44,614 bases of DNA from Anaerolineaceae bacterium (GTDB taxonomy: Bacteria > Chloroflexota > Anaerolineae > Promineifilales > Promineifilaceae). Made by a program: the position numbers and the translations under genes. Below the pieces are notes generated by a model that searched no databases, was not told the DNA's origin, and was given only the letters and a program-made list of their open reading frames with translations. Shown piece after piece: positions 15,973 through 25,505 of this stretch (the stretch's first letter is position 1; every line of letters starts with the position of its first letter). The DNA is taken from NCBI GenBank assembly GCA_002699125.1, contig PABI01000034.1, positions 1-44,614 on the forward strand. Reading direction: 5' to 3'.

Positions 15973-17235
15973 ATGGCAGACGAACGTAAAAAACCTGGCA
16001 CAGGCGCCCGGCGCACGGGCAGCTCTATTGGCGCCGCTGTGCATCGAGCATCCTTAAAACGACGGGTACGGCCGTCTGCCAGAGCCAGAGCGCGTAAAGA
16101 GGCCATCAATAAACGTCCCATGCCCAAGCCGCCGGCGCGCCGGCCGGTGAAGCGAACCACAGCAAAAGCGGCCGTTTCGCCTGAACTGGCTTCCCAAATT
16201 AGCAGCATCCAGGACAAATTTGAACGGTTGGAATCCCAGGCGCAGCTGGAAGATATTTTTTCGGCCGTAGGTGAAATTGATAACAAACTGACCAAGCTGC
16301 CTTTTGATTTAGAAGCCCTGCGTGACCGGGGCTATGTTCATTCGGGCCAGCTGGAGGATAAGCTGGAAGCGCTGGATGACAAATGGGACGAAGTTCGTCC
16401 CCGTGTAGAAAAAGCGCTGGCTGAGCAAGTCGAGCGGCTGGATCGCGAGCTGGATCAAACAGAACGGCAGGTGAACCGGTTAGGTAATGCCAATGCGGCG
16501 CTGGTGAAAACGGTGGATTCGGCCGTGGACAGCCTGGGCAGCCGCGTCACCGCCGCCCGCCGCGCCCTGGATGGTCTTTACGATGGCATTCAGAGTGAGA
16601 TGTATAAAATTGAGTATTCCTTGGGCCAGGTAGGCAAAATGCTGGACCTGATTGCCGGTTCGCAGGAAATTCGTTTGCAAGAAGCTGAGGGGCCATTGCT
16701 GGCCGTGAAGGCGGAATGGCACCAGGATGGCGAAGAAGGCCCCAAGGGGTATCTTTTCCTTACTGATCAGCGATTGTTATTCGAGCAGCGTGAGGAAGTT
16801 GTGACGAAGAAGCGGTTTGGCATCTTCAAAGCAGAGTCGGAGATGGTGCAGAAGCTGCACATTGCGGTGCAGGTGCATGAAATTGAGCAAATTGTGCACA
16901 AAGAAGAGGGTGGCTTCCTGGGCATGGGCAAGGACGATATTTTGGAACTGGTTTTTGCTGCCACTGCTGCGCTCTCACGAGCCCGCTTTCATTTGGATGG
17001 GCAGGATTCAGAAGATTGGGCAGCCATGATCAACCGGATTCAGTCGGGCGAAGTTGACGGTGACCGCTCGGACGAGTATGTGGATGAGCTGGAGGCGGCT
17101 CAAATTACCAGTGCCAGCTTCCCGGAACAATGCCCCAACTGTTATGCGGCCGTTCCCCAACAGCCACGCGGGGTCACCACCTACACCTGTGAATTTTGTG
17201 GAGCAACAGTTCAGCCGTTGAGCTCGGGTGCATAA
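15973..17235 (+). CDS. Unknown protein: basic tail, coiled coil, PH-like domain, zinc ribbon
   Basis: I do not recognise this 420-residue protein. Residues 1-68 are rich in Arg, Lys, Ala and Pro and resemble a histone-H1-like disordered tail. Residues about 70-205 are helical with heptad-like charge patterns (for example VEKALAEQVERLDRELDQTE). Residues about 220-345 look like a PH/GRAM-type beta domain, with GYLFLTDQRLLFEQREE as the typical strand pair. The C-terminus has a two-Cys-pair zinc ribbon, CPNC at about 386 and CEFC about 20 residues later. There is no signal or membrane segment. GGAGGT precedes ATG 15973; the longer frame from 15889 runs through the dispersed repeat and is unlikely. 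Binding to nucleic acid or to a membrane surface is possible but unproven. Confidence 0.85.
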   Translation: MADERKKPGTGARRTGSSIGAAVHRASLKRRVRPSARARARKEAINKRPMPKPPARRPVKRTTAKAAVSPELASQISSIQDKFERLESQAQLEDIFSAVGEIDNKLTKLPFDLEALRDRGYVHSGQLEDKLEALDDKWDEVRPRVEKALAEQVERLDRELDQTERQVNRLGNANAALVKTVDSAVDSLGSRVTAARRALDGLYDGIQSEMYKIEYSLGQVGKMLDLIAGSQEIRLQEAEGPLLAVKAEWHQDGEEGPKGYLFLTDQRLLFEQREEVVTKKRFGIFKAESEMVQKLHIAVQVHEIEQIVHKEEGGFLGMGKDDILELVFAATAALSRARFHLDGQDSEDWAAMINRIQSGEVDGDRSDEYVDELEAAQITSASFPEQCPNCYAAVPQQPRGVTTYTCEFCGATVQPLSSGA

Positions 17236-17299
17236 ACCGTTTATCGGCGACGAAAATTGGGACTTGTCAGAAACGGCCGTTTTCCGTATAATTCAGGGC

Positions 17300-17361
17300 T
17301 TGCATATGCTTACGTAACTCTTATGTAATAGCGTTGACTTATAGACGGGTACCGATATAAT
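17300..17361 (+). promoter_or_regulatory. Tandem predicted promoters for rpoC
   Basis: The stronger is TTGACT (17334-17339), 16 bases, TATAAT (17356-17361). A second, weaker one just upstream is TTGCAT (17300-17305), 18 bases, TGTAAT (17324-17329). The predicted start of the stronger one is near 17368, leaving a leader of about 178 bases before the GTG of rpoC. Confidence 0.7.
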
Positions 17362-17396
17362 CGCCATACATAAAGTAAAAATTGCCACGACTTTTT

Positions 17397-17448
17397 AAGA
17401 GCGTTGGTCCTGATCAGACCATACGCTCTTTTTCCGTGTTTACGGAAA
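17397..17448 (+). terminator. Terminator-like hairpin in the rpoC leader (possible attenuator)
   Basis: AAGAGCGTTGGTC (17397-17409) pairs with GACCATACGCTCTT (17417-17430) apart from one bulged T; the loop is CTGATCA, and TTTTT follows. A second small hairpin, TTTCCGT-GTTT-ACGGAAA, overlaps the T run (17431-17448). Both lie downstream of the promoters and upstream of the gene, so some transcripts could end before rpoC. It could instead end transcripts from the gene before, with a promoter I missed lying further down. Confidence 0.75.
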
Positions 17449-17545
17449 ACATTTTAGACAGCATTTTTTAAGCTCGTGCGCATGACGTAAGGGAAGATAT
17501 TTTTATTTAGGGTTGGAGCTTTATTCTATTTTGGGAGGTCACCTG

Positions 17546-20500
17546 GTGGAGACAACAGAATTCCGCTCGTTACGCATTAGTTTAGCATCCCCGGACCAGA
17601 TGCGGTCATGGTCATATGGAGAGGTCACAAAACCAGAAACCATCAACTATCGCCGCTTGCGTCCAGAGAAGGATGGTCTATTTTGTGAAGCCATTTTTGG
17701 CCCAACGCGTGACTGGCAATGCTACTGCGGCAAATATAAGAACGTTCGATACAAGGGCATTGTTTGTGATAAGTGTGGGGTAGAAGTAACCCGTTCGGCC
17801 GTTCGTCGCGAGCGAATGGGGCATATTGAATTGGCAGCCCCCGTGGCGCACGTTTGGTACACGCGCCGTGTGCCCAGCCACATGGGTTTGCTGCTGAACG
17901 TTTCGCGCCGTAATTTAGACCGCGTCCTCTATTTTGCTCAATACGTCATTACAAGTGTTGATGAAGAAGCTCGCCAGCGGGCGTTAAAGCGCCTTGAAGA
18001 GGAGCTGGCAGAAGCTGAGCTCAGATTTGAAGAAGATTTGCAGTCTAACATTGGCGACGCCACCTCAGATGCTCAAGATCGCCTGCAAGAGCTGGAAACA
18101 ACATTAAAAGAGAAAAATGAATCTTTTGATGATCGTCTTTCCGCGGCGACGGACGCGGTGGTTAACGAAGCACAGTCCGTTGAGCGTCGCTTGGAGAACC
18201 TCAAAGGTTCTGCGGCCAGCGAAGATATCGCATTGGGCGATACCGTTATCGTTAAAAAGGGTGAAACCGTTGGTCGCGAGCACAGTGTCTTGGTACAGGA
18301 AGTCACCTCAGAGCGGTTGACGCAGGTGCAAAAAGAGAGCGAAGAAGATCATCAAAGCGATGTCGCCACGATGCAGAAAGAGATCGAAGAACTGCGCACC
18401 GAGGCGGATGCCGTTGGTGTCGATTTGCGCGATGAACTTTCGCAAAAGCTGACCCGCTTGCGCCAGCAAGCCCAGGCTAATCGTGAACAGCTGGAAAACC
18501 TGGAGCCGATGGTTTTCTTGAATGAAAATGATTACCGTGAGCTGAAGAGCAAATTTGGTAACGTATTCCGGGCCGACATGGGTGCCGAAGCTTTATACGA
18601 TATCCTCAAGAAGATGGACCTGGACAGACTGTCTCGTGAGCTGTGGCGTGAAGTACGGACTACACGCTCCAAGCAAGCAGCCAAGCGGGCTACCAAGCGT
18701 TTGCAAGTGGTTGAATCCCTGCGCAAGAGTGGCAACCGTCCTGAGTGGATGATTTTGACTGTCTTGCCGGTAATTCCCCCAGATTTGCGCCCCATGGTTC
18801 AGTTGGACGGCGGCCGTTTTGCCACGTCTGACCTGAACGATTTGTATCGTCGTGTGATTAATCGGAATAATCGTCTCAAGCGTTTGCTGGAGCTGGGTGC
18901 GCCTGATGTCATTGTGCGCAACGAAAAGCGTATGCTCCAGGAAGCAGTAGACAGTCTCATCGACAACAGCCAGCGCGGCAAGGCGCTCAGCCGCCGTGGC
19001 CGCCGCGAGTTGAAATCGCTGTCTGACATGCTCAAAGGCAAGAAGGGGCGTTTCCGCCGCAACTTGCTGGGTAAGCGTGTTGACTACTCAGGCCGTTCCG
19101 TGATTGTGGTTGGTCCGACGCTGAAATTGGGCCAATGTGGTTTGCCCAAGACGATGGCTTTGGAGCTGTTCCGGCCGTTTGTTATTAGCAAACTGGTGGA
19201 ATACGGTCACGCCAGCAACGTGAAAGGCGCTCGTCGCTTCATTGAGCGTCAGCCTCCCGAAGTTTGGGAGGTGCTGGAAGAGGTCATTCAGGGACGGCCG
19301 ATTTTGTTAAATCGTGCCCCGACTTTGCATCGCCTGGGTATTCAAGCCTTTATGCCAATGTTGGTTGAGGGAAAAGCCATTCAGCTGCATCCGCTGGTAT
19401 GTGCTGCGTTTAACGCTGACTTTGATGGTGACCAGATGGCTGTGCATGTACCGCTGTCGCAAAGAGCAGTGGATGAAGCCAAAGGTTTGATGATGGCCAC
19501 GCGTAACTTGCTGAAGCCATCGGATGGCCAGCCCATTGTGGGACCATCTAAAGATATGGTTTTGGGTGTTTACTATCTGACGTTGGTGGTAGACGGCCGT
19601 TTAGGTGAAGGCAGCCGGTTTGGCAGCATGGAAGAAGTGGAGACTGCCTACGAGCTGGGCTACGTAGACATTCATGCCAAAATCAAGCTGGAAGTTGAGA
19701 CTTACTTTAAAGAAGATCATACGCGCTATGCTGATGAGAAGCCGCGTCGTCGCGTCATTGAAACATCACCCGGGCGTGTGCTTTTTAATATGACGCTGCC
19801 CGAAGAGTTTCATTTCGTTAATCGTGTATTAGACAAAGGTGGGGTGAATTCACTCATCAATCGGGTTTATCGTTTATTGGGTGATGAAGCCACTATTGAT
19901 ATGGTAGATGCCATTAAAAATATTGGCTTCCGCTATGCTACTGTCTCTGGTACTACCATTGCCGTGGCCGACCTGACAATTCCTGAGGAGCGTCAAGGCA
20001 TTCTGGATGATGCTTTGCAGCGCGTTAATGAGATTGATCGCCAATATCGTCGTGGTTTGCTGACGGAAGAAGAGCAGTATCAGCGCACCATCGAACAGTG
20101 GAACGAGGCCAAAGACAAGGTCGAGAAAGCTGTGCGTGATGCGATGGACCCCGCCAGCCCTATTGCAGTTATGGCGCTTTCCGGAGCGGGTAAGGGTGGC
20201 TTTGGCCCCATTACTCAGCTGGCCGGTATGCGTGGGTTGATGGCAGATCCGCAGGGTAAGATTATTCCCGTACCGATTCAGTCAAACTTCCGGCAGGGGT
20301 TGGATACGCTGGAATATTTCATCTCCACGCACGGTGCCCGCAAAGGTTTGGCCGATACGGCACTGCGTACGGCTGATGCCGGTTACCTGACCCGCCGTTT
20401 GGTAGACATCGCCCAGGAAATGATCGTGATGGATGACGATTGTGGCACAACCAAAGGCATTTGGGTGCGTCGGGTTGATAATTTTGGCAAGCAGACGTTG

Positions 20501-21895
20501 GCTGAGCGTATTTTGGGCCGCGTGGCTGCTGCACCAATGACCGATCCTGAGACGGGTGAGATTCTCATTCAAATCGGTGAGTATTACACGGATACGATTG
20601 CTGAGCGCGTAGATGAAATGGGCGTGGTGGAAGTGTACGTCCATTCGCCTATGACCTGTGAAATGCGCCGTGGTATCTGTGCCAAATGTTACGGTATTGA
20701 TTTGGCGCGTGGCAAACCGGTGGAACAGGGAACGGCCGTTGGTATCGTCGCTGCCCAATCCATTGGTGAACCCGGCACCCAGTTGACGCTGCGTACTTTC
20801 CACACTGGTGGTACCGCCTCTGCTGGTGGTGACATTACCCAGGGTTTGCCCCGTGTTGAAGAGCTGTTTGAGGCGCGGCAGCGTCCCAAGGGTGAAGCGG
20901 TCATTACTGAAATTGGTGGTAATGCTGAGATTCGCGTCATCGATGGCGTCCGTCATGTTTTTGTTACCGATGTCCGTCTGGTCGATGATATTTATGAAAT
21001 CACCGAGGGCTGGGAAGTGAAAGTTGGTGATAAAGACACTGTTGAATCCGGTGGCGTTTTAGCCGAAAATGAAGACGAAGTTGTTGTGGCGCGCCACGGT
21101 GGCCGTGTCTCCCGCAACGAGGATTCGGTTAAGGTAACCTGGGAAAGCAAAGACGAACGCGATTACGAAATCCCTGCCGGTATGCGCCTACTCATCTCCG
21201 ATGGTCAAGAAGTGAGTGCTGGTGAACAGCTTACCGAAGGGTCCAAGAATCCGCACCGCATTCTGGAAATTTTGGGTCGTGATGCCGTAACGCAATATTT
21301 GCTGCGTGAAATGCAGCAAGTATATCGTCCACAGGGTCAGAACATCCATGACAAGCATTTTGAAGTCATCATTCGCAAAATGCTGAGCAAAGTAACGGTG
21401 ACTTCATCTGGCGATACGGAGATGCTGCCCGGTGAACTGATCGAGACTTCTATTTTCCAGGCAAACAACGAAGAGATCATGGACGAGGGTGGTCAGCCAG
21501 CTCAGGCAGAGCCGATTTTGCTGGGTATCACCAAGGGTGCTTTGAACACAGACAGCTTCTTGTCGGCTAGTTCCTTCCAGCACACGATCAAAGTGTTGGC
21601 CAGTGCTGCTATTGCTGGCCGTGAAGACGATTTGGTTGGCCTGAAGGAAAATGTGATTATTGGTAAGCTAATTCCGGCCGGTACTGGTTTTGATGTGTAT
21701 ACCAGGAAGCAAGAAGAGCTCCAAGCATCTCTGGTTGAGGATGAAGAGCTGTTGGAAGAAGCATCAATGGATCTGTCTGGCGCGTTGATTGACGATAATA
21801 CGGATGATGCCGTGTTAGAAGCGATTGCCGCCGCCGCCGCCGCCGAAGCAGCTAAAGAACAGCTAGATGCTCCTGAAGCGGAGGAAGAAGCGTAA
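17546..21895 (+). CDS. rpoC: RNA polymerase beta' subunit
   Basis: This 1449-residue subunit carries half of the RNA polymerase catalytic centre. Seen in order: the first zinc site CYCGKYKN...CDKCG (about 60-80), a charged coiled insertion of about 200 residues after the first conserved block, the active-site [15 protein letters not shown] holding Mg2+, the bridge/trigger region [20 protein letters not shown], and the second zinc site DDCGTTKG with [13 protein letters not shown]. The C-terminus ends in an Ala/Glu-rich tail. A TTG at 17513 opens the frame, but GGGAGGT at 17533-17539 followed 6 bases later by GTG 17546 fixes the start. The usual partner rpoB is not upstream; the neighbour there is an unknown gene. 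The loop usually reading SGARG reads SGAGKGGFG here. Confidence 0.98.
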   Translation: METTEFRSLRISLASPDQMRSWSYGEVTKPETINYRRLRPEKDGLFCEAIFGPTRDWQCYCGKYKNVRYKGIVCDKCGVEVTRSAVRRERMGHIELAAPVAHVWYTRRVPSHMGLLLNVSRRNLDRVLYFAQYVITSVDEEARQRALKRLEEELAEAELRFEEDLQSNIGDATSDAQDRLQELETTLKEKNESFDDRLSAATDAVVNEAQSVERRLENLKGSAASEDIALGDTVIVKKGETVGREHSVLVQEVTSERLTQVQKESEEDHQSDVATMQKEIEELRTEADAVGVDLRDELSQKLTRLRQQAQANREQLENLEPMVFLNENDYRELKSKFGNVFRADMGAEALYDILKKMDLDRLSRELWREVRTTRSKQAAKRATKRLQVVESLRKSGNRPEWMILTVLPVIPPDLRPMVQLDGGRFATSDLNDLYRRVINRNNRLKRLLELGAPDVIVRNEKRMLQEAVDSLIDNSQRGKALSRRGRRELKSLSDMLKGKKGRFRRNLLGKRVDYSGRSVIVVGPTLKLGQCGLPKTMALELFRPFVISKLVEYGHASNVKGARRFIERQPPEVWEVLEEVIQGRPILLNRAPTLHRLGIQAFMPMLVEGKAIQLHPLVCAAFNADFDGDQMAVHVPLSQRAVDEAKGLMMATRNLLKPSDGQPIVGPSKDMVLGVYYLTLVVDGRLGEGSRFGSMEEVETAYELGYVDIHAKIKLEVETYFKEDHTRYADEKPRRRVIETSPGRVLFNMTLPEEFHFVNRVLDKGGVNSLINRVYRLLGDEATIDMVDAIKNIGFRYATVSGTTIAVADLTIPEERQGILDDALQRVNEIDRQYRRGLLTEEEQYQRTIEQWNEAKDKVEKAVRDAMDPASPIAVMALSGAGKGGFGPITQLAGMRGLMADPQGKIIPVPIQSNFRQGLDTLEYFISTHGARKGLADTALRTADAGYLTRRLVDIAQEMIVMDDDCGTTKGIWVRRVDNFGKQTLAERILGRVAAAPMTDPETGEILIQIGEYYTDTIAERVDEMGVVEVYVHSPMTCEMRRGICAKCYGIDLARGKPVEQGTAVGIVAAQSIGEPGTQLTLRTFHTGGTASAGGDITQGLPRVEELFEARQRPKGEAVITEIGGNAEIRVIDGVRHVFVTDVRLVDDIYEITEGWEVKVGDKDTVESGGVLAENEDEVVVARHGGRVSRNEDSVKVTWESKDERDYEIPAGMRLLISDGQEVSAGEQLTEGSKNPHRILEILGRDAVTQYLLREMQQVYRPQGQNIHDKHFEVIIRKMLSKVTVTSSGDTEMLPGELIETSIFQANNEEIMDEGGQPAQAEPILLGITKGALNTDSFLSASSFQHTIKVLASAAIAGREDDLVGLKENVIIGKLIPAGTGFDVYTRKQEELQASLVEDEELLEEASMDLSGALIDDNTDDAVLEAIAAAAAAEAAKEQLDAPEAEEEA

Positions 21896-21926
21896 GCATT
21901 CTTGCCTCGTTTCGTAGATAAAAATC

Positions 21927-21960
21927 AAAACGGTGACTCAGAAATGGGTCGCCGTTTTTT
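21927..21960 (+). terminator. Intrinsic terminator after rpoC
   Basis: AAAACGGTGACTC (21927-21939) pairs with GGGTCGCCGTTTT (21946-21958), including two G-T pairs, around a 6-base loop and followed by T. The A run on the left also makes it usable for the converging minus-strand gene. Confidence 0.9.
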
Positions 21961-21992
21961 ATCCAAGTTGATGAAGATACTGATATTTGGAA

Positions 21993-23015
21993 TCAAAAAT
22001 TTCGTTGGAGCAGCATGGCAGACAATTGATTGAGGGCAGTAAATGCCGGGCCGGCCGGTTGGGCTTCTCCCAGGTGGTGCAGGGCGTTTTCAGAATAGTA
22101 GGTCGCACGCTGGGTGGCATAATCGCGCGCGCCGGTTTTGTTTAACACGGCAATTGCTTCTTGGACAAATGCTTCATCTGTGTTTTCTTGTTCGTACAGT
22201 TGGCGCAGCGCCCCATTTTGGCTGAGGCCGTAAAGCACGGGCAATGTTTTCTTTTTGGTGAGAATATCGGTGGAGGCGGATTTGCCAATGACGGCTTCGT
22301 CTCCCCAAATGCCCAAGATGTCGTCGATGACCTGGAAGGCAAGTCCTAGATTAAGGCCAAACTGGGCGTAGTTGTGCACAGTTTGCGCGTCGCAACCGGC
22401 AATGAGGGCACCAAGTTCGGTGCAGAGGGAGAGCAGCACGGCCGTTTTCCCCGTGATCATCGCCAAATATTCATTAACAGTGACTTCGTCTCGCGTTTCA
22501 AAATCCATATCGGCGTGCTGGCCCTGGGTCAAGCGAACACAGGTTTCATCGAAGCGGCGCAGGGCGTGTACGGCCGTTTCTGCCGCCACTCCACGATCAA
22601 CCAGCCGATTTAAAGCCAGATGCGCCAAGGCAAACATGGCATCACCGGCGTTGATAGCTTGTTCCGTGCCCCAGATGGTCCACAATGTTTTACGGCCGCG
22701 CCGAGTAGGACTGGCATCTTCAATATCATCGTGGATGAGGGAAAAGTTGTGCAGCAGCTCAATCGCCGCCGCTGCTGGCACCGCCTGTTGCCAGTCGCCA
22801 CCGGCGGCCTGACAGGTGAGCAGGCAGATCACGGGCCGAATTTGCTTGCCCGCGTTCACGTCGGCAGGCTGTAGCTGCTCATCACGCCAGCCCATGTGAT
22901 AATGCATCATGCCGTGGAAAAGATCGGGCTGTTGGTCCGTGGCGTTGAGCACTGCTTTCATTTCGGCGTTGACTGCCTGGCGCATTTCTTGGGAAAGTTG
23001 TTTAAATTCGTTCAT
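21993..23015 (-). CDS. Polyprenyl (geranylgeranyl-type) diphosphate synthase
   Basis: This 340-residue enzyme adds isopentenyl units to an allylic diphosphate. The first Asp-rich motif is DDIED at 96-100 in LIHDDIED, preceded by GKQIRP (56-61). The second is DDILG at 231-235 followed by IWGD, so the last Asp of the usual DDxxD is Gly; this variant is frequent in some bacterial synthases. The Gly/Ala pattern upstream of the first motif (ELLHNFSL) does not let me fix the chain length. It follows the type 2 isomerase by 46 bases on the same strand, forming a small isoprenoid operon. The spacer carries a short TGGAGA/TCTCCA inverted repeat. No clear ribosome site is seen. Confidence 0.93.
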   Translation of the reverse strand: MNEFKQLSQEMRQAVNAEMKAVLNATDQQPDLFHGMMHYHMGWRDEQLQPADVNAGKQIRPVICLLTCQAAGGDWQQAVPAAAAIELLHNFSLIHDDIEDASPTRRGRKTLWTIWGTEQAINAGDAMFALAHLALNRLVDRGVAAETAVHALRRFDETCVRLTQGQHADMDFETRDEVTVNEYLAMITGKTAVLLSLCTELGALIAGCDAQTVHNYAQFGLNLGLAFQVIDDILGIWGDEAVIGKSASTDILTKKKTLPVLYGLSQNGALRQLYEQENTDEAFVQEAIAVLNKTGARDYATQRATYYSENALHHLGEAQPAGPAFTALNQLSAMLLQRNF

Positions 23016-23062
23016 AAATTAGAGATTAGAGACTGGAGATTGTTTTCGTCTCCATTCTCAGG

Positions 23063-24136
23063 TTATTTCAGGTATTGCGTTTGTAAAGGTGTGCTGCCCA
23101 GAGCGTCAATATTTTTTGCTCCGGCACAAAACATGGCCACGCGCAGTTCATCGGTGATTGTTTCAGCCATCTCGATGACGCCGGCAACGCCGTTTTGGTC
23201 GGCAGCGCGCAAAAAGTCCCCGGCAAAGCCAACCAGATTGGCACCCAGAGCAATGCATTTGGCTACGTCGATGCCGTTACGGATGCCGCCGCTGGCGATG
23301 ATGGGTAAATCGGCGGCGGCACGACGGCAGTATTGGATGGAAACGGCCGTGGGAATGCCCCAATCAATAAATGCCCCCGCTACCCGGGCGTGCCGCTCTG
23401 TAGGTGCCCGGTACATCTCCACCTGGCTCCAGGACGTGCCGCCTGCCCCGGCCACATCAATGGCCGCTACGCCGGCGTTGACCAGCTGCCGGGCTGTTTC
23501 CTCGGCAAAGCCCCAGCCTACCTCTTTGGCAATAACCGGCACCGGCAAATCGCGACAGATTTGCTCCACTTTGCTGAGCAGGTTGGCAAAATTGCCATCC
23601 CCTTCTGGCTGGACAGCTTCTTGCAAGGCATTAAAATGCAAAATCAGAGCATCTGCTTCAACCATTTCCACGGCGCGCATACAGTGTGCCAAACCATACT
23701 TGTAGTTGAGCTGCACCGCACCGATGTTGGCAAACAGCAAAATGTCCGGGGCTACCTGGCGCACGTGGTAGGTGTGGGCCAGACTTTGGTCTTCGATGGC
23801 GGCCCGCTGGGAGCCAAGCCCCATAGCGATGCCTGCGGCCTGGGCCGCTTCGGCCAGCGTGCGGTTTATTTCGCCCGCTTCAGGCGTGCCGCCGGTCATG
23901 GAGGAGATGAGTAAGGGGGTGCTGAGAGATTTTCCCAGAAACGTGGTGTGGGTGTCTACGGCGGCCAGGTCAATTTCTGGCAGCGCCTGGTGCATGAAAA
24001 AATAATTTTCCAGGCCGGTGGTGAGCTTGTTGAAGGCAACATCTTCTTCTAGATTGATGCGAATATGATCAGCCTTGCGCCGCTCGTGGATATTGGTTTC
24101 GTTAGGGGCGGCAACGGCCGTTTTGCTTTTGGGCAT
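23063..24136 (-). CDS. fni: Isopentenyl-diphosphate delta-isomerase, type 2
   Basis: This 357-residue FMN- and NADPH-dependent enzyme interconverts isopentenyl and dimethylallyl diphosphate. Typical segments are [14 protein letters not shown] near the N-terminus, [46 protein letters not shown] with its conserved His/Asn/Gln, VIAKEVGWG, and the phosphate-binding [16 protein letters not shown]. The start is ATG 24136, with GGAGAGG directly upstream on the minus strand; the frame can be extended to TTG 24148 but that codon lies in the ribosome site. It is first in a two-gene unit with the polyprenyl synthase. Confidence 0.96.
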   Translation of the reverse strand: MPKSKTAVAAPNETNIHERRKADHIRINLEEDVAFNKLTTGLENYFFMHQALPEIDLAAVDTHTTFLGKSLSTPLLISSMTGGTPEAGEINRTLAEAAQAAGIAMGLGSQRAAIEDQSLAHTYHVRQVAPDILLFANIGAVQLNYKYGLAHCMRAVEMVEADALILHFNALQEAVQPEGDGNFANLLSKVEQICRDLPVPVIAKEVGWGFAEETARQLVNAGVAAIDVAGAGGTSWSQVEMYRAPTERHARVAGAFIDWGIPTAVSIQYCRRAAADLPIIASGGIRNGIDVAKCIALGANLVGFAGDFLRAADQNGVAGVIEMAETITDELRVAMFCAGAKNIDALGSTPLQTQYLK

Positions 24137-24513
24137 ACACCTCTCCAAGGTTCCGATTATGCGAATGAGTATACCGTGACGAAGGTGGTTTTGCGAGAAT
24201 AAAATGACAACTGTTCAGATGAGGTGTAAGTGTGAGATGGGTACAATGGGTTGGTTTTGGCGTACTTTGATCGTATGCAAACCGACTGTCGATTGTACGG
24301 CCGTATCATTCGTCTGACTTTCCTGGCTAAGATACAATAGCCACCACCTGAACAACATCTAATTTAAGTGCCAGCTTGAGGACGCAGCCCTGGTGGACGA
24401 ACGGCCGTTACACCCCTATTTATTTCGATAGCCATGCACCTCACCGGCTGGCAAGCAAGCCCATTTGTCCATCTTTCTAAATTTATAGCGAATGGACACA
24501 TAAGGAGACATTA
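24137..24513. other. Divergent intergenic region, no gene
   Basis: These 377 bases separate the minus-strand isoprenoid pair from the polysaccharide cluster. Two ACGGCCGT palindromes (near 24297 and 24402) are present. Close to the rightward gene an inverted repeat, TGTCCAT (24466-24472) and ATGGACA (24492-24498), lies just before the ribosome site AAGGAG and may be an operator. I saw no convincing -35/-10 pair and no small reading frame with a ribosome site. Confidence 0.6.
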
Positions 24514-25455
24514 ATGCGCGTATTAATTACAGGGGCAGCTGGCTTCCTCGGCTCTCACCTTTCGGATCGCTTCGTGGCCGAAGGTCATTCTGTGGTGGGA
24601 ATGGACAACCTCATTACCGGCAACATGGACAATATTGCTCATTTGATGGAGCATGAACGATTCCACTTTTTTAAGCATGATGTGAGCAATTATATTTATG
24701 TGGCTGGTGAAATTGATGCTGTTCTGCACTTTGCCTCACCAGCCAGCCCCAATGATTATTTAGAGCATCCCATCCCCACGCTAAAAGTTGGTTCTTTGGG
24801 TACGCACAACAGTTTGGGGTTAGCCAAAGCCAAAGGGGCCCGTTATTTACTGGCGTCAACCTCAGAAGTATACGGTGACCCACAGGTGAACCCGCAGCCA
24901 GAAACATATTGGGGCAATGTGAACCCAATTGGCCCGCGCGGTGTTTATGATGAAGCCAAACGGTTTGCCGAGGCGATGACATTGGCTTACCAGCGGTATC
25001 ATGGCCTGGAGACGCGCATTGTCCGTATTTTTAACACCTATGGCCCCCGGATGCGGCTGAATGACGGCCGTGTGGTACCCAACTTCATCCACCAGGCGTT
25101 GACCAATCAGCCCATTACGGTGTACGGTGACGGCAGCCAGACGCGGGCATTCCAATATTACAGCGATCTGGTAGAAGGCATTTACCGCCTGTTGCTTTCG
25201 GATGAGGATTTGCCGGTGAACATTGGCAATCCCAATGAGATGACCATTCTGGAGTTTGCCCACGCCGTCGTGGAAATTGCCCGCAGCGATTCAGAGGTTG
25301 TATTCGTGCAGCCCACGGATGATCGCTTTACCGATGATCCCAAACAGCGGCGTCCAGACATCAGCAAGGCAAAGCGGGTGCTGGGTTGGGAACCCAAAGT
25401 GGCGCTGGCCGATGGGTTGGCGCAAACGCTGGATTTCTTCCGTGACAAGGTTTAG
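24514..25455 (+). CDS. UDP-glucuronate decarboxylase / UDP-xylose synthase-like SDR
   Basis: This 313-residue extended short-chain dehydrogenase acts on nucleotide sugars. The NAD-binding GAAGFLGSH is at 7-15, the active-site Ser/Thr in [10 protein letters not shown], and the YxxxK pair in [12 protein letters not shown]. The segments [30 protein letters not shown] and [10 protein letters not shown] are those of UDP-xylose synthase, closer than those of GalE or RmlB. The predicted reaction is UDP-glucuronate to UDP-xylose plus CO2; a 4,6-dehydratase is the alternative. AAGGAG lies 6 bases before the ATG. It leads the polysaccharide gene cluster. Confidence 0.92.
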   Translation: MRVLITGAAGFLGSHLSDRFVAEGHSVVGMDNLITGNMDNIAHLMEHERFHFFKHDVSNYIYVAGEIDAVLHFASPASPNDYLEHPIPTLKVGSLGTHNSLGLAKAKGARYLLASTSEVYGDPQVNPQPETYWGNVNPIGPRGVYDEAKRFAEAMTLAYQRYHGLETRIVRIFNTYGPRMRLNDGRVVPNFIHQALTNQPITVYGDGSQTRAFQYYSDLVEGIYRLLLSDEDLPVNIGNPNEMTILEFAHAVVEIARSDSEVVFVQPTDDRFTDDPKQRRPDISKAKRVLGWEPKVALADGLAQTLDFFRDKV

Positions 25456-25505
25456 GGTACTAGACCTGAAAGGTTTACGAACGATCCAGACTGTAAAGCA
25501 ACTTT

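Noticed and set aside
24304..24340. Promoter CTGACT...TACAAT before the UDP-xylose-synthase-like gene
   Set aside because: Spacer is only about 13 bases, too short for sigma70 recognition.
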